This document shows positions 17,345-25,260 of a stretch of DNA of 64,000 nt, one piece after another. Positions within the stretch are counted from its first letter, which is position 1, and each line of letters begins with the position of its first letter. Both the position numbers and the translations under genes were made by a program. The notes beneath the pieces were generated by a model. That model saw nothing but the letters and a program-made list of their open reading frames with translations, was not told where the DNA came from and did no database searches. This DNA comes from Enterococcus sp. DIV0660C (GTDB taxonomy: Bacteria; Bacillota; Bacilli; Lactobacillales; Enterococcaceae), in the NCBI RefSeq assembly GCF_017316125.1, contig NZ_JAFLWA010000020.1:43082-107081 (forward strand). The letters run 5' to 3'.

Positions 17345-17470
17345 TTCTCCCATCCAGACTTTAACTGTCGGTTCTAGATTTTCACTAGATCAACCACAAC
17401 TATTGCGAGTCACGGACTTTAAGTTAGCCTTGTCACCGTCGGTCGGGAATTACACCCTGCCCCGAAGAAA
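17345..17470 (-). ncRNA. FMN riboswitch (RFN element)
   Basis: On the minus strand the element contains the invariant RFN blocks: CTTCGGGGCAGGGTG near the 5' end, ATTCCCGACCGACGGTGA in the middle, and AGTCTGGATGGGAGAAG at the 3' end. It lies directly upstream of the ribD remnant, with a terminator between. A TTGACA -35 box (17500-17495) lies upstream, with a weaker -10. FMN binding normally shuts off riboflavin synthesis genes. Here the aptamer looks complete although the genes it controlled are destroyed. Confidence 0.92.
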
Positions 17471-17534
17471 CATATTCAATTAACGAAAAAAGAATGTCAA
17501 CTGCTTTTTTCTTGCACTTGATTGGCAACTTGCT

Positions 17535-18554
17535 TCAAGTCATCGGAGAACGTTTGTGTCGCTTCCGGTAATTCAATGGTGTAATTCCCTTGATTTTTTT
17601 GAATGAACGAACAAAGTAACTAGCTTCAACATAACCTAATTGATCACTAATCTCACTGATTGTTAAATCTGTGGTCTTCAATAATTGTTCCGCCCAATAA
17701 ATTTTTAATTTAGCATACATCTGACTGAAAGGTTCTCCAAATTCTTCTTTCAATTGCCGACTTAAATAGCTTGGACTCAAATTCGTCACAGTGGCTAACA
17801 TATTTAAATCGACATGACTTCCTTTATTGGCAAAAATCAAATCAATTGCCGGTTGGAGCATTTTATTTTTGGCTAGATAACTATCTTTTTCTGCCGCTAG
17901 TTGGTTTTCCAATAAAGAGTGACGAATATCTGCTTGCACTGTTTTTAAATCAACTGATTGATCTGGTACTTCTGCTTTTTTGGAAATACGGAGTGTCTGC
18001 TTATACGCTTTAATCAAATAATCTTTTTTGATTGCTTCTGTTACGATGTATTCACTTAAACTTTCTAACATTGTCGCGTTTTTTTGTAAATCATCCAGCG
18101 CAAATTTCGGGTATTGTTCAAATAATTCGTGGTGCTCGTCTTTAAATGCTTCTAGTCTTTTTTGATTTTCTACTTGCAATACTTGTTCTAGCTTTTCTTG
18201 CCCATCTACAAGCAGAACTTCTCCGGCCATGATTGCACCAACATATTGATTATCAACCATGATTGGAATTGCCATATCAACAATATTAAAATGACAACGG
18301 TAAATAAACGGCTCTCCTGTTCGAACGGCTTCCAGGCCTCCTCTTGAATCACATTTTTCACAATACACAGCCAATTCAGGATGATTGCGTACAAACTGAC
18401 AAAAGGGTTGGACTTGGCTATGTTTCGTAATTGGTCTACCTCGATAATCAACTAAAATAATAGCCAAATGAGTAGCAAGAGCTAGACTTTCTTGAACTTT
18501 TTCCCATTTATCTAGATCTAAAACTTGTTCGATATCAAATAAAGTTGTGCCCAT
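17535..18554 (-). CDS. AraC-family regulator with PocR sensory domain
   Basis: A 339-residue regulator. Residues about 5-165 form a PocR ligand-binding domain with its typical cysteine cluster ('PFCQFVR', 'VYCEKCDSRGG', 'YRCHFN'). Residues about 235-335 form an AraC/XylS double helix-turn-helix ('LNMLATVTNLSPSYLSRQLKEEFG', 'TISEISDQLGYVEASYFVRSFKKIKG'). PocR controls propanediol and glycerol metabolism in other bacteria. The gene is divergent from gldA-dhaMKL, and a long inverted repeat lies between them, so it most likely activates that operon in response to glycerol or a related diol. Confidence 0.85.
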   Translation of the reverse strand: MGTTLFDIEQVLDLDKWEKVQESLALATHLAIILVDYRGRPITKHSQVQPFCQFVRNHPELAVYCEKCDSRGGLEAVRTGEPFIYRCHFNIVDMAIPIMVDNQYVGAIMAGEVLLVDGQEKLEQVLQVENQKRLEAFKDEHHELFEQYPKFALDDLQKNATMLESLSEYIVTEAIKKDYLIKAYKQTLRISKKAEVPDQSVDLKTVQADIRHSLLENQLAAEKDSYLAKNKMLQPAIDLIFANKGSHVDLNMLATVTNLSPSYLSRQLKEEFGEPFSQMYAKLKIYWAEQLLKTTDLTISEISDQLGYVEASYFVRSFKKIKGITPLNYRKRHKRSPMT

Positions 18555-18576
18555 TTCTTCACCTCTAGTTAGTAGT

Positions 18577-18613
18577 ATAGGAGTATTTTGCTAAAATGAC
18601 AAAATACTCCTAT
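18577..18613. promoter_or_regulatory. 13-bp perfect inverted repeat between pocR-like gene and gldA
   Basis: ATAGGAGTATTTT (18577-18589) and AAAATACTCCTAT (18601-18613) are perfect arms with an 11-bp spacer. The site is about 23 bp upstream of the AraC regulator start and about 80 bp upstream of the gldA -10 box. It is the obvious candidate operator for the regulator. Confidence 0.55.
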
Positions 18614-18688
18614 TTCGTAAAATAATTCAACACATTCTCAAAAGAAAACGACGTCAAAACTCAATGATTCTTTGATGATAACGCTTTA

Positions 18689-18697
18689 TGCTATAAT
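18689..18697 (+). promoter_or_regulatory. Extended -10 promoter of gldA-dha operon
   Basis: TGCTATAAT is a perfect -10 with the TGN extension, 29 bp before the gldA ATG. No good -35 box is at 17 bp, as expected for an activator-dependent promoter. A cre-like core (TGATAACGCTTTAT, 18675-18688) abuts it. Confidence 0.6.
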
Positions 18698-18725
18698 AGT
18701 AAACGATAACAAGGAGGAACTACTG

Positions 18726-19862
18726 ATGAGAAAAGCACTAATTTTACCAACTAAATATGTACAAGGTGAAGATGAATTACTGAACTTAGGTTACTTCGTA
18801 TCGACTTTTGGCTCTTCTGCATTACTGATTGCAAATCCAGCTGATGTGGCTCGTATTCGACCACAACTTGATGCTACCGCAGAAAAATTTGGCGTATCAT
18901 TTATTGAAGGCGGTTTCAGTGGTGAAGTCACTCGAGCAGAAACAAAACGATTGCAAGAAGTAGCTAAAGAACAACACACTGACTGCATTATTGGTTTAGG
19001 TGGCGGAAAAGCGATTGATGCTTCAAAAGTGGTCGCTGAGGGTGAAAAACTAATTATTGTTCCAACGATTGCAGCGCAAGATGCACCAACCTCTCACTCG
19101 GCTGTTTTATACCATGAAGACGGTTCATTTGACGACTATGCTTATTTTAAACAAAGTCCAAGCGTTGTCTTAGTGGATACAAAAGTGGTCGCAAAAGCAC
19201 CTACTCGTTTCTTAGTTGCTGGTATGGGTGATGCACTGTCCACTTATTTTGAAGCACGTGCAACACATCATTCTTATTCCCGCGTTAATGCAAGTTTGCC
19301 AATGGGCTCAAGAGAAGGATTAACTCCTCCTGCTAGTGGTACTTATGCTGCCTTAGCAATGGCAAAATTATGTTGGGAACACCTACAAGAAGACGGCTTG
19401 AACGCAAAAATTGCTTGCGATGCAAATTTAGTGACTGAATCATTGAGTAAAATTGTCGAAACAAATATTTTGTTATCTGGTTTAGGATTTGAAAGTGGCG
19501 GTTTAGCTGCAGCTCATGCCATTCATAACGGAATGACCGTTTTACCTGGTGCACATAGCTACCTTCATGGTGAAAAAGTAGCTTTTGCAACATTAACTCA
19601 GTTAGTTCTGGAAGATGCAAAAACAGAAGAAATGAATGCCGTCATGGATTTTATGGCTTCTGTTGGGTTACCATTGACGCTAGCTGATTTAGGTGTGGAT
19701 CACATTACTTATGAAGAAGCACTTGAAGTAGCAAAAATCGCTTGTATTCCTGAAGAATCCATTCATTCAATGCCGTTCCCAATTGTTGTCGAAGATGTTG
19801 CAAATGCTCTAATCGTCGCTGATCGAATTGGACAAACCTACAAAGATAGAATGCGTAACTAA
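18726..19862 (+). CDS. gldA: Glycerol dehydrogenase
   Basis: A protein of about 378 residues in the iron/zinc-type alcohol dehydrogenase family. It oxidises glycerol to dihydroxyacetone with NAD. The NAD-binding 'IIGLGGGKAIDASK', the 'TIAAQDAPTSHSAV' stretch and metal-ligand histidines in 'GGLAAAHAIHNG' and 'PGAHSYLHGEKVAF' are present. The ATG at 18726 has an AAGGAGG site; an upstream in-frame ATG at 18672 does not. It is the first gene of an operon with the dihydroxyacetone kinase genes, so the pathway is glycerol to dihydroxyacetone to dihydroxyacetone phosphate. Confidence 0.93.
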   Translation: MRKALILPTKYVQGEDELLNLGYFVSTFGSSALLIANPADVARIRPQLDATAEKFGVSFIEGGFSGEVTRAETKRLQEVAKEQHTDCIIGLGGGKAIDASKVVAEGEKLIIVPTIAAQDAPTSHSAVLYHEDGSFDDYAYFKQSPSVVLVDTKVVAKAPTRFLVAGMGDALSTYFEARATHHSYSRVNASLPMGSREGLTPPASGTYAALAMAKLCWEHLQEDGLNAKIACDANLVTESLSKIVETNILLSGLGFESGGLAAAHAIHNGMTVLPGAHSYLHGEKVAFATLTQLVLEDAKTEEMNAVMDFMASVGLPLTLADLGVDHITYEEALEVAKIACIPEESIHSMPFPIVVEDVANALIVADRIGQTYKDRMRN

Positions 19863-19878
19863 AAAGGAGTTTTTTAGA

Positions 19879-20277
19879 ATGAAAAAAAGTATCTTACTCG
19901 TTTCTCATAGTCAAATGATTACAGATGGGCTCAAAGAAATGATTGAGCAAATGGGCAAAAGTGAGAATGTCGTACTCTTTTCTCTAGGTGGAACTTCTGA
20001 TGGAGAATTAGGTAGCGATCCAACCAAAATTGTAGATGCAGTCAATGAAGCAACTGATAGCGATATCTTTTTTGTCTTCGCTGATCTTGGTAGCGCGGTC
20101 TTAAGTGCTGAGCTTGCTTATGATTTATTAGAACCAGAGCTACAAGAAAAATATGTTCTAGTAGACGCTCCTTTAGTTGAAGGAGCATTCGCAGCTGGAA
20201 TCACAGCAAGTGTTTCTGATGATCCCGACCATATTGTCAATGAAGCAAAACAAGCAGCACAGAAAGGTTGGAACTAA
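19879..20277 (+). CDS. dhaM: PTS-dependent dihydroxyacetone kinase phosphotransferase subunit DhaM
   Basis: A 132-residue single-domain mannose-EIIA-like protein. The active-site histidine lies in 'LLVSHSQMI' near residue 10. It takes phosphate from HPr and recharges ADP bound to DhaL. Only the EIIA-like domain is present, as usual in Firmicutes; E. coli DhaM is longer. The ATG at 19879 has an AAAGGAG site and is 16 bp after the gldA stop; a longer frame starting inside gldA is rejected. Confidence 0.9.
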   Translation: MKKSILLVSHSQMITDGLKEMIEQMGKSENVVLFSLGGTSDGELGSDPTKIVDAVNEATDSDIFFVFADLGSAVLSAELAYDLLEPELQEKYVLVDAPLVEGAFAAGITASVSDDPDHIVNEAKQAAQKGWN

Positions 20278-20278
20278 A

Positions 20279-21268
20279 ATGAAAAAAATCATTAATGAAC
20301 CACAAAATATTATTGAAGAAATGCTTGAAGGAATGGTAAAAAGTTATTCGACACTTGTTCATCGAGTCGATGATTCCAGAGTCATTGCTAAGAATCAAAC
20401 AGATAATGTGCAAGTCGGATTAGTTTCTGGTGGCGGAAGCGGGCATGAACCTGCACACGCTGGTTTTGTCGGTGATGGAATGTTAAGTGCAGCTGTTCTA
20501 GGTGATGTCTTCACTTCTCCTACACCAGATCAAATCGAACATGCTATCGAAGCAACCAATCAGGGAAAAGGTGTTTTATTAATCGTTAAAAATTATACTG
20601 GTGACATCTTGAACTTTGAAATGGCAAAAGATTTAGCCGAAATGAACGACATTCCAACAGAAATCGTTGTTGTTGACGACGATATTGCTGTAGAAGACAG
20701 CACTTATACTGCTGGAAAACGAGGTGTTGCCGGAACCGTCCTTGTTCATAAAATCTTAGGTGATGCCGCACGAAACGGTGCTTCTCTAGCAGAACTAAAA
20801 GAGTTAGGCGAAAAAGTTGTCCAATCAACCAAAACGATTGGTGTTGCTTTGTCGGCTGCAACTGTTCCTGAAGTTGGAAAACCTGGTTTTACTTTAGCGG
20901 AAGATGAAATCGAATTTGGCGTTGGTATCCATGGGGAACCAGGCTACCGTCGTGAAAAATTACAACCTTCAAAAAAATTAGCACAAGAATTAGTTGAAAA
21001 ATTAGTTCAGGCTTATCCAGAAACACCTAAAAAAGTTGGTGTCTTAGTCAACGGTATGGGTGGCACCCCTTTAATGGAACAGTTTGTCTTTATCAATGAT
21101 GTATTAACTTTACTTGCGGATAAAGAGATTGACGTTGATTTCCACAAAGTTGGAAACTATATGACCTCTATTGACATGCAAGGTCTTTCTCTAACACTGA
21201 TTGATTTGACAACACCAGCTTGGGTGGAAGCTTTAACAAGTCCAGTTGCAACCATCTCATGGGGCTAA
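20279..21268 (+). CDS. dhaK: Dihydroxyacetone kinase subunit DhaK
   Basis: A 329-residue dihydroxyacetone-binding subunit. Motifs include 'VSGGGSGHEPAHAGFVG' (with the histidine that covalently binds dihydroxyacetone nearby), 'NYTGDILNFEMA' and 'GIHGEPGYRRE'. The protein starts at MKKIINEPQNI, immediately after the dhaM stop, with an AAAGG site inside the dhaM end. With DhaL and DhaM it converts dihydroxyacetone to its phosphate using PEP through the PTS. Confidence 0.93.
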   Translation: MKKIINEPQNIIEEMLEGMVKSYSTLVHRVDDSRVIAKNQTDNVQVGLVSGGGSGHEPAHAGFVGDGMLSAAVLGDVFTSPTPDQIEHAIEATNQGKGVLLIVKNYTGDILNFEMAKDLAEMNDIPTEIVVVDDDIAVEDSTYTAGKRGVAGTVLVHKILGDAARNGASLAELKELGEKVVQSTKTIGVALSAATVPEVGKPGFTLAEDEIEFGVGIHGEPGYRREKLQPSKKLAQELVEKLVQAYPETPKKVGVLVNGMGGTPLMEQFVFINDVLTLLADKEIDVDFHKVGNYMTSIDMQGLSLTLIDLTTPAWVEALTSPVATISWG

Positions 21269-21301
21269 CTTAAAAGAATGATTGACAAAAGGAGAATAAC
21301 A

Positions 21302-21904
21302 ATGGATTTGACAGTTGAAAAAGTACAAGCATGGTTGAATGATTTTTCTCAAGAAATCGAACAAAACAAACACATGCTTAGTGAATTAGATACACCAATT
21401 GGTGATGGCGATCACGGAAATAATATGGCTCGTGGCATGACAGCTTATCAAGAAGCATTTGTTGCACAACAACCAAAAACCATTACTGATACGTTTAAAA
21501 TCTTAGCTATGTCTTTGATTTCAAAAGTAGGTGGAGCTTCCGGTCCATTATATGGTACGGCATTCATGAATTTTGCTAAAGCAACAAAAGAAGTTACTGC
21601 CATTACAAATGAAGAACAGTTAGGTGAACTTATACAAGAAGGGTTGAATGGGATCCAACTACGTGGAAAAGCCAATGTAGATGATAAAACAATGGTCGAT
21701 GTTTGGGCTCCTGTAGCTGAAATACTCAAAAAAAATCAACTTCTAACTGCAGAAGAAATCACAGCTGCCAAAGAACATACAAAAGATTTACAAGCCAAAA
21801 AAGGACGCGCTTCTTACCTTGGTGAACGTTCGATTGGCCATATTGATCCGGGAGCTGCTTCCAGCGCCATTTTGTTCCAAACTTTATTACCTTATCTTAA
21901 CTAG
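21302..21904 (+). CDS. dhaL: Dihydroxyacetone kinase ADP-binding subunit DhaL
   Basis: A 200-residue all-helical subunit. 'DTPIGDGDHGNNMARG' carries the Asp residues that bind Mg-ADP, and 'GGASGPLYGTAF' and 'HIDPGAASSAI' complete the family pattern. The start at 21302 has AAAAGGAG at the right distance. It is the last gene of the gldA-dhaM-dhaK-dhaL operon. Confidence 0.93.
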   Translation: MDLTVEKVQAWLNDFSQEIEQNKHMLSELDTPIGDGDHGNNMARGMTAYQEAFVAQQPKTITDTFKILAMSLISKVGGASGPLYGTAFMNFAKATKEVTAITNEEQLGELIQEGLNGIQLRGKANVDDKTMVDVWAPVAEILKKNQLLTAEEITAAKEHTKDLQAKKGRASYLGERSIGHIDPGAASSAILFQTLLPYLN

Positions 21905-21920
21905 AAAGAAGCAACTGATT

Positions 21921-21947
21921 CCACGCGCAGGACGCGTGGTTTTTTTG
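21921..21947 (+). terminator. Terminator of the gldA-dha operon
   Basis: CCACGCG (21921-21927) pairs with CGCGTGG (21933-21939), followed by eight T on the plus strand. Confidence 0.85.
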
Positions 21948-21991
21948 TTTCAATCGCTTTAGCGATTGAAACCGACTAAAGTCATTAGAAA

Positions 21992-22026
21992 GAGGCAAAG
22001 ACAATCAAATTGATTGCCTTTGCCTC
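21992..22026. terminator. Second hairpin in the dhaL - PTS gap
   Basis: A 17-bp stem with one mismatch (21992-22008 with 22010-22026) lies between two convergent units and may stop the minus-strand PTS transcript. The rest of the gap (22029-22177) holds nothing I can identify. Confidence 0.45.
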
Positions 22027-22177
22027 TTAGTATATTCTTTGTATTTTTTATTGTTAGAATAAATAGTTTAACGCTACTACTATTGGATAATATGCCCACT
22101 TTTCATAAAAATATGGAAACATTTTTTAGAAAATCATTTCTTTTTGCTCGGAGCTGGTCGTTTGGTGCCAAAACTTA

Positions 22178-24145
22178 TTACTTACTCGTGACTGTCCCAA
22201 TAATTTCATTCACTTCACCCTCTTGACCAGTTGTTACTGAAAACGTATCGATGCTATCTGGATTTGTGAAGACAACGATCATGTCAGCTTCTTTACCGTT
22301 TGCCTTCAAACTTGCTAGATCGACTTTTGCAAGCATTTGTCCTCGCCCGACTTGTTGACCTTCTTTAACAAAGACAGTGAATGGTTCACCATTTAATTGA
22401 ACGGTATCGATTCCCATATGAACTAATACTTCAATCCCAGAGTCAGTTACTAAACCAATTGCATGTTTAGTAGGAAAGACACTTGTAACTTTCCCAGCAA
22501 CCGGTGCAAAAATTTCACCTGATTCAGGAATTACCGCAAAGCCGTCTCCCATCATTTTTTGTGAAAACACTTCATCACCGACTTCAGTGATTGGAATCAC
22601 TTTCCCAGTAGCTACAGCATATACATCTTGTGTTTGTGGCCCTTCAGGTTTGCTGATCTCTTCCGTAACTACTACTGTTCCTGCTGATTGATTGACAGGA
22701 CTTCCATGTAATTTACTCATTTCATCAGCAACAAATTGCACTTCTGTCCCAACAATAACTTGGATATTCTGATCATCAATTACTTTCACTCCTGGAACAC
22801 CAGTTGCTTTAATTTTTGATTGATCAACTTGCTTTGTATCTTTCACTTGTAAACGAAGACGTGTTGTACAATTATCGATTGATGTTACATTGCTTGCACC
22901 ACCAAGAGCAGCGTAAATATTATCTGCCAAAGCAGAAAACTTATCGTTACCAGTTGCTAAATCAGGTGTTTCTTCACCTGTACCTTCTTCACGTCCTGGT
23001 GTCATCAAGTTGAACTTTTTGATAACAAACATAAAAGTAACATAGTAAACAACAGCCATCACCAAGCCGAGTAGGATCAACATATATGGTTTATTCGCAA
23101 TTGGTACACGTAAACTCAAGAAGAAATCAATAAAACCTGCACTAAAATTGAATCCTGCTGTCCAATGGAAAAGTGCTGCTACAAACATTGAAATACCTGT
23201 TAAAGCGGCATGAACGACATACAATGGCCAAGCAACAAACATAAATGAAAATTCTAATGGTTCGGTCACACCTGTAAAGAATGAAGCAAATGCAGCTGCT
23301 AACATCAATGATGCTGTTTGTTTTTTCTTCTCTGGACGAGCACATTGATAGATTGCTAACGCCCCTGCTGGTAAACCAAACATCATTACGGGGAAGAATC
23401 CAGCTTGATACATTCCAGTAATACCTTTTGTTCCTTCACTTGCCCAGAATTTACCAATATCATCAATTCCTGCAAGGTTGAACCAGAACACATTGTTCAA
23501 CGCATGATGCAAGCCTGTTGGGATCAACAAACGGTTAAAGAAGCCATATAATCCAGCACCCACTGCGCCCATTCCAGAAATCAATTCACCAAATGAAACA
23601 AGGGTATTGTAAACTGGCGGCCAAATAAAAATCAATAATGCCGAAATCAAAGTCATCACACCAGCAGTTACAATTGGAACCGCGCGCTTTCCACTAAAGA
23701 AAGATAATGCCATTGGTAATTTTACTTTACTAAAACGATTGTACATTGCTGCTGCAACTAGCCCAGCTAAAATCCCAATAAAAACATTTTTATTATTGAT
23801 TGCGCCAAACGCAACGTTTACTTGCTCAACATCAACCTTTGTGAACAATGCAACTGATGCACTACTTACTAAAGTCATCGGTGTCAAGAAAGCAACTAAT
23901 CCTGCTAAAGCAGAAGAACCATCTTTATCTTTCGACATTCCTAATGCTAACCCGACTGCAAATAATAATCCTAAATTATCTAAAATTGTACTACCAGCTT
24001 TAATTAAAAAAGCCGCCAAAATGTTATTTCCACCCCAACCACTTGGGTCAATCCAATAACCAATCCCCATGAACAAAGCTGCTACAGGTAATGTTGCAAC
24101 CGGCAACATCAATGAGCGACCCATTCTTTGCATATAAGCTTTCAT
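22178..24145 (-). CDS. PTS glucose/N-acetylglucosamine-family EIICBA
   Basis: A 655-residue single-chain permease. The N-terminal EIIC starts at MKAYMQRMGRSLMLPVATLP, with 'LIPTGLHHALNNVFWF' and 'GVTEPLEFSFMFVAWPLY'. EIIB has the phosphocysteine in 'SIDNCTTRLRL'. The C-terminal EIIA has the active histidine in 'TKHAIGLVTDSGIEVLVHMGI'. The family covers glucose (PtsG) and GlcNAc (NagE) transporters, and sequence alone does not separate them. The control region and dedicated antiterminator upstream resemble GlcT-ptsG. The gene starts 19 bp after the antiterminator gene. Its EIIA could also serve the IIA-less PTS encoded at 26.6 kb. Confidence 0.85.
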   Translation of the reverse strand: MKAYMQRMGRSLMLPVATLPVAALFMGIGYWIDPSGWGGNNILAAFLIKAGSTILDNLGLLFAVGLALGMSKDKDGSSALAGLVAFLTPMTLVSSASVALFTKVDVEQVNVAFGAINNKNVFIGILAGLVAAAMYNRFSKVKLPMALSFFSGKRAVPIVTAGVMTLISALLIFIWPPVYNTLVSFGELISGMGAVGAGLYGFFNRLLIPTGLHHALNNVFWFNLAGIDDIGKFWASEGTKGITGMYQAGFFPVMMFGLPAGALAIYQCARPEKKKQTASLMLAAAFASFFTGVTEPLEFSFMFVAWPLYVVHAALTGISMFVAALFHWTAGFNFSAGFIDFFLSLRVPIANKPYMLILLGLVMAVVYYVTFMFVIKKFNLMTPGREEGTGEETPDLATGNDKFSALADNIYAALGGASNVTSIDNCTTRLRLQVKDTKQVDQSKIKATGVPGVKVIDDQNIQVIVGTEVQFVADEMSKLHGSPVNQSAGTVVVTEEISKPEGPQTQDVYAVATGKVIPITEVGDEVFSQKMMGDGFAVIPESGEIFAPVAGKVTSVFPTKHAIGLVTDSGIEVLVHMGIDTVQLNGEPFTVFVKEGQQVGRGQMLAKVDLASLKANGKEADMIVVFTNPDSIDTFSVTTGQEGEVNEIIGTVTSK

Positions 24146-24164
24146 TTTTTTCTCTCCCTAATTT

Positions 24165-25004
24165 TTAATCACAAACGGCACTACGTAAGCGTTCGATGTG
24201 GATTGCTAAATAACCCATTTCCTCACTCGTAATAGACATTTGATATTGTTTAAGTAATAAAACACGAATTTTTTTCGTCATTTCATAACTTGCTATATAT
24301 TTTTTCTTGACCATTTTTAAAATATCTTCATCCAAAACAGCGTACTGTTGGTTCTTATAACGTTGTAATAATAATCTCAAATGATTTGCTAAACGCGTGT
24401 AGCTCAAAGACATCTCTTGTGTGTGCAAATCCACCTCAAGTTCTGCCTCGATCAAACGAATCACATCTGAAATAATCGTCACTTCTCGAATGCTTCGATG
24501 ATTATTCAATTGATTTCTACGACTTGAATGGATATGAATGGCGATATACCCTGCTTGATCATAGGTGAAAGGCACATCTAATGTTTTCGTCAAATGTTCT
24601 ACTGCCCATTGCGCAATTTGGAATTCTTCGTCATATAAAACTTCGATTTCTCGTAACAATTTGTTGCGAATTACGATGCCATTTTTCATATTTTCGGCGG
24701 CAAATGCGATATGATCTGTTAATGCAATCAAAATATGTTCATTCAACGGCTCCATCAAAACCGTTTCTGCATGTTGAATGATTTCTTCAGCTGCAAATAA
24801 ATATTTTTCATCGATTTGATTCAATAAGTTTTGCAATCGAAGTTGTCCTTCTGGTTCCATGACAAAAAGGCGCTCGATATCCTTCATAAAAATAAGGTCA
24901 TTTCTTTTTTTATCAAAGCTGATTCCTTTTCCAATTGCAACTTTTTCTTGTCCGTCATCGTCTACCAACACGGCATTCTGATTAAAGATTTTTTTAATTT
25001 TCAT
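24165..25004 (-). CDS. BglG/GlcT-family transcriptional antiterminator
   Basis: A 279-residue regulator with an N-terminal CAT RNA-binding domain ('KIFNQNAVLVDDDGQEKVAIGKGISF') and two PRDs with conserved histidines ('ALTDHIAFA', 'GYIAIHIHSSRR', 'RLANHLRLL', 'GYLAIHIERL'). The start is the ATG at 25004 with AAAGGAAC upstream; a longer frame from 25046 lacks such a site. A RAT/terminator leader lies in its 5' region, so it should autoregulate an antiterminator-EIICBA operon that is shut off when the EII phosphorylates it. Confidence 0.87.
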   Translation of the reverse strand: MKIKKIFNQNAVLVDDDGQEKVAIGKGISFDKKRNDLIFMKDIERLFVMEPEGQLRLQNLLNQIDEKYLFAAEEIIQHAETVLMEPLNEHILIALTDHIAFAAENMKNGIVIRNKLLREIEVLYDEEFQIAQWAVEHLTKTLDVPFTYDQAGYIAIHIHSSRRNQLNNHRSIREVTIISDVIRLIEAELEVDLHTQEMSLSYTRLANHLRLLLQRYKNQQYAVLDEDILKMVKKKYIASYEMTKKIRVLLLKQYQMSITSEEMGYLAIHIERLRSAVCD

Positions 25005-25093
25005 AATGAGTTCCTTTTCTGCAGAAATAGGTTTTTGATTTCTCAACTAATAATCACTTTCCAGAAATTTTTTGGCCTAAAAAATTTCTAGAC

Positions 25094-25152
25094 AAAAGAA
25101 AAGCATGGAAAAATCACCTGGAAAATTCCTCTCCCACGTCATCTTTCCATGC
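25094..25152 (-). terminator. Attenuator terminator in the antiterminator-PTS leader
   Basis: On the minus strand GCATGGAAA pairs with TTTCCATGC across a long loop, followed by TTTTCTTTT. Its 5' arm overlaps the RAT. A second perfect hairpin (AGAAATTTTTT with AAAAAATTTCT) follows just before the gene. Confidence 0.7.
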
Positions 25153-25176
25153 CTAGTATGATCTAGTCACATGAAA
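25144..25176 (-). promoter_or_regulatory. RAT-like antiterminator binding site (GlcT type)
   Basis: The minus strand reads ATGTGACTAG...CTAGGCATGG, which follows the GlcT RAT pattern GTGTTACTGA...TCAGGCATGA. It overlaps the attenuator stem as expected. Confidence 0.65.
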
Positions 25177-25196
25177 TCAATATTGTTAACAACTAA

Positions 25197-25225
25197 ATTG
25201 TATAGACCAAACAGTGTTTTGTCAA
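25197..25225 (-). promoter_or_regulatory. Sigma-A promoter of the antiterminator-EIICBA operon
   Basis: TTGACA (25225-25220) and TACAAT (25202-25197) are separated by 17 bp on the minus strand, about 20 bp before the RAT. Confidence 0.8.
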
Positions 25226-25260
25226 CCGCTTTCTTTATTTTTTGGTTGGCGACTGTTGAG

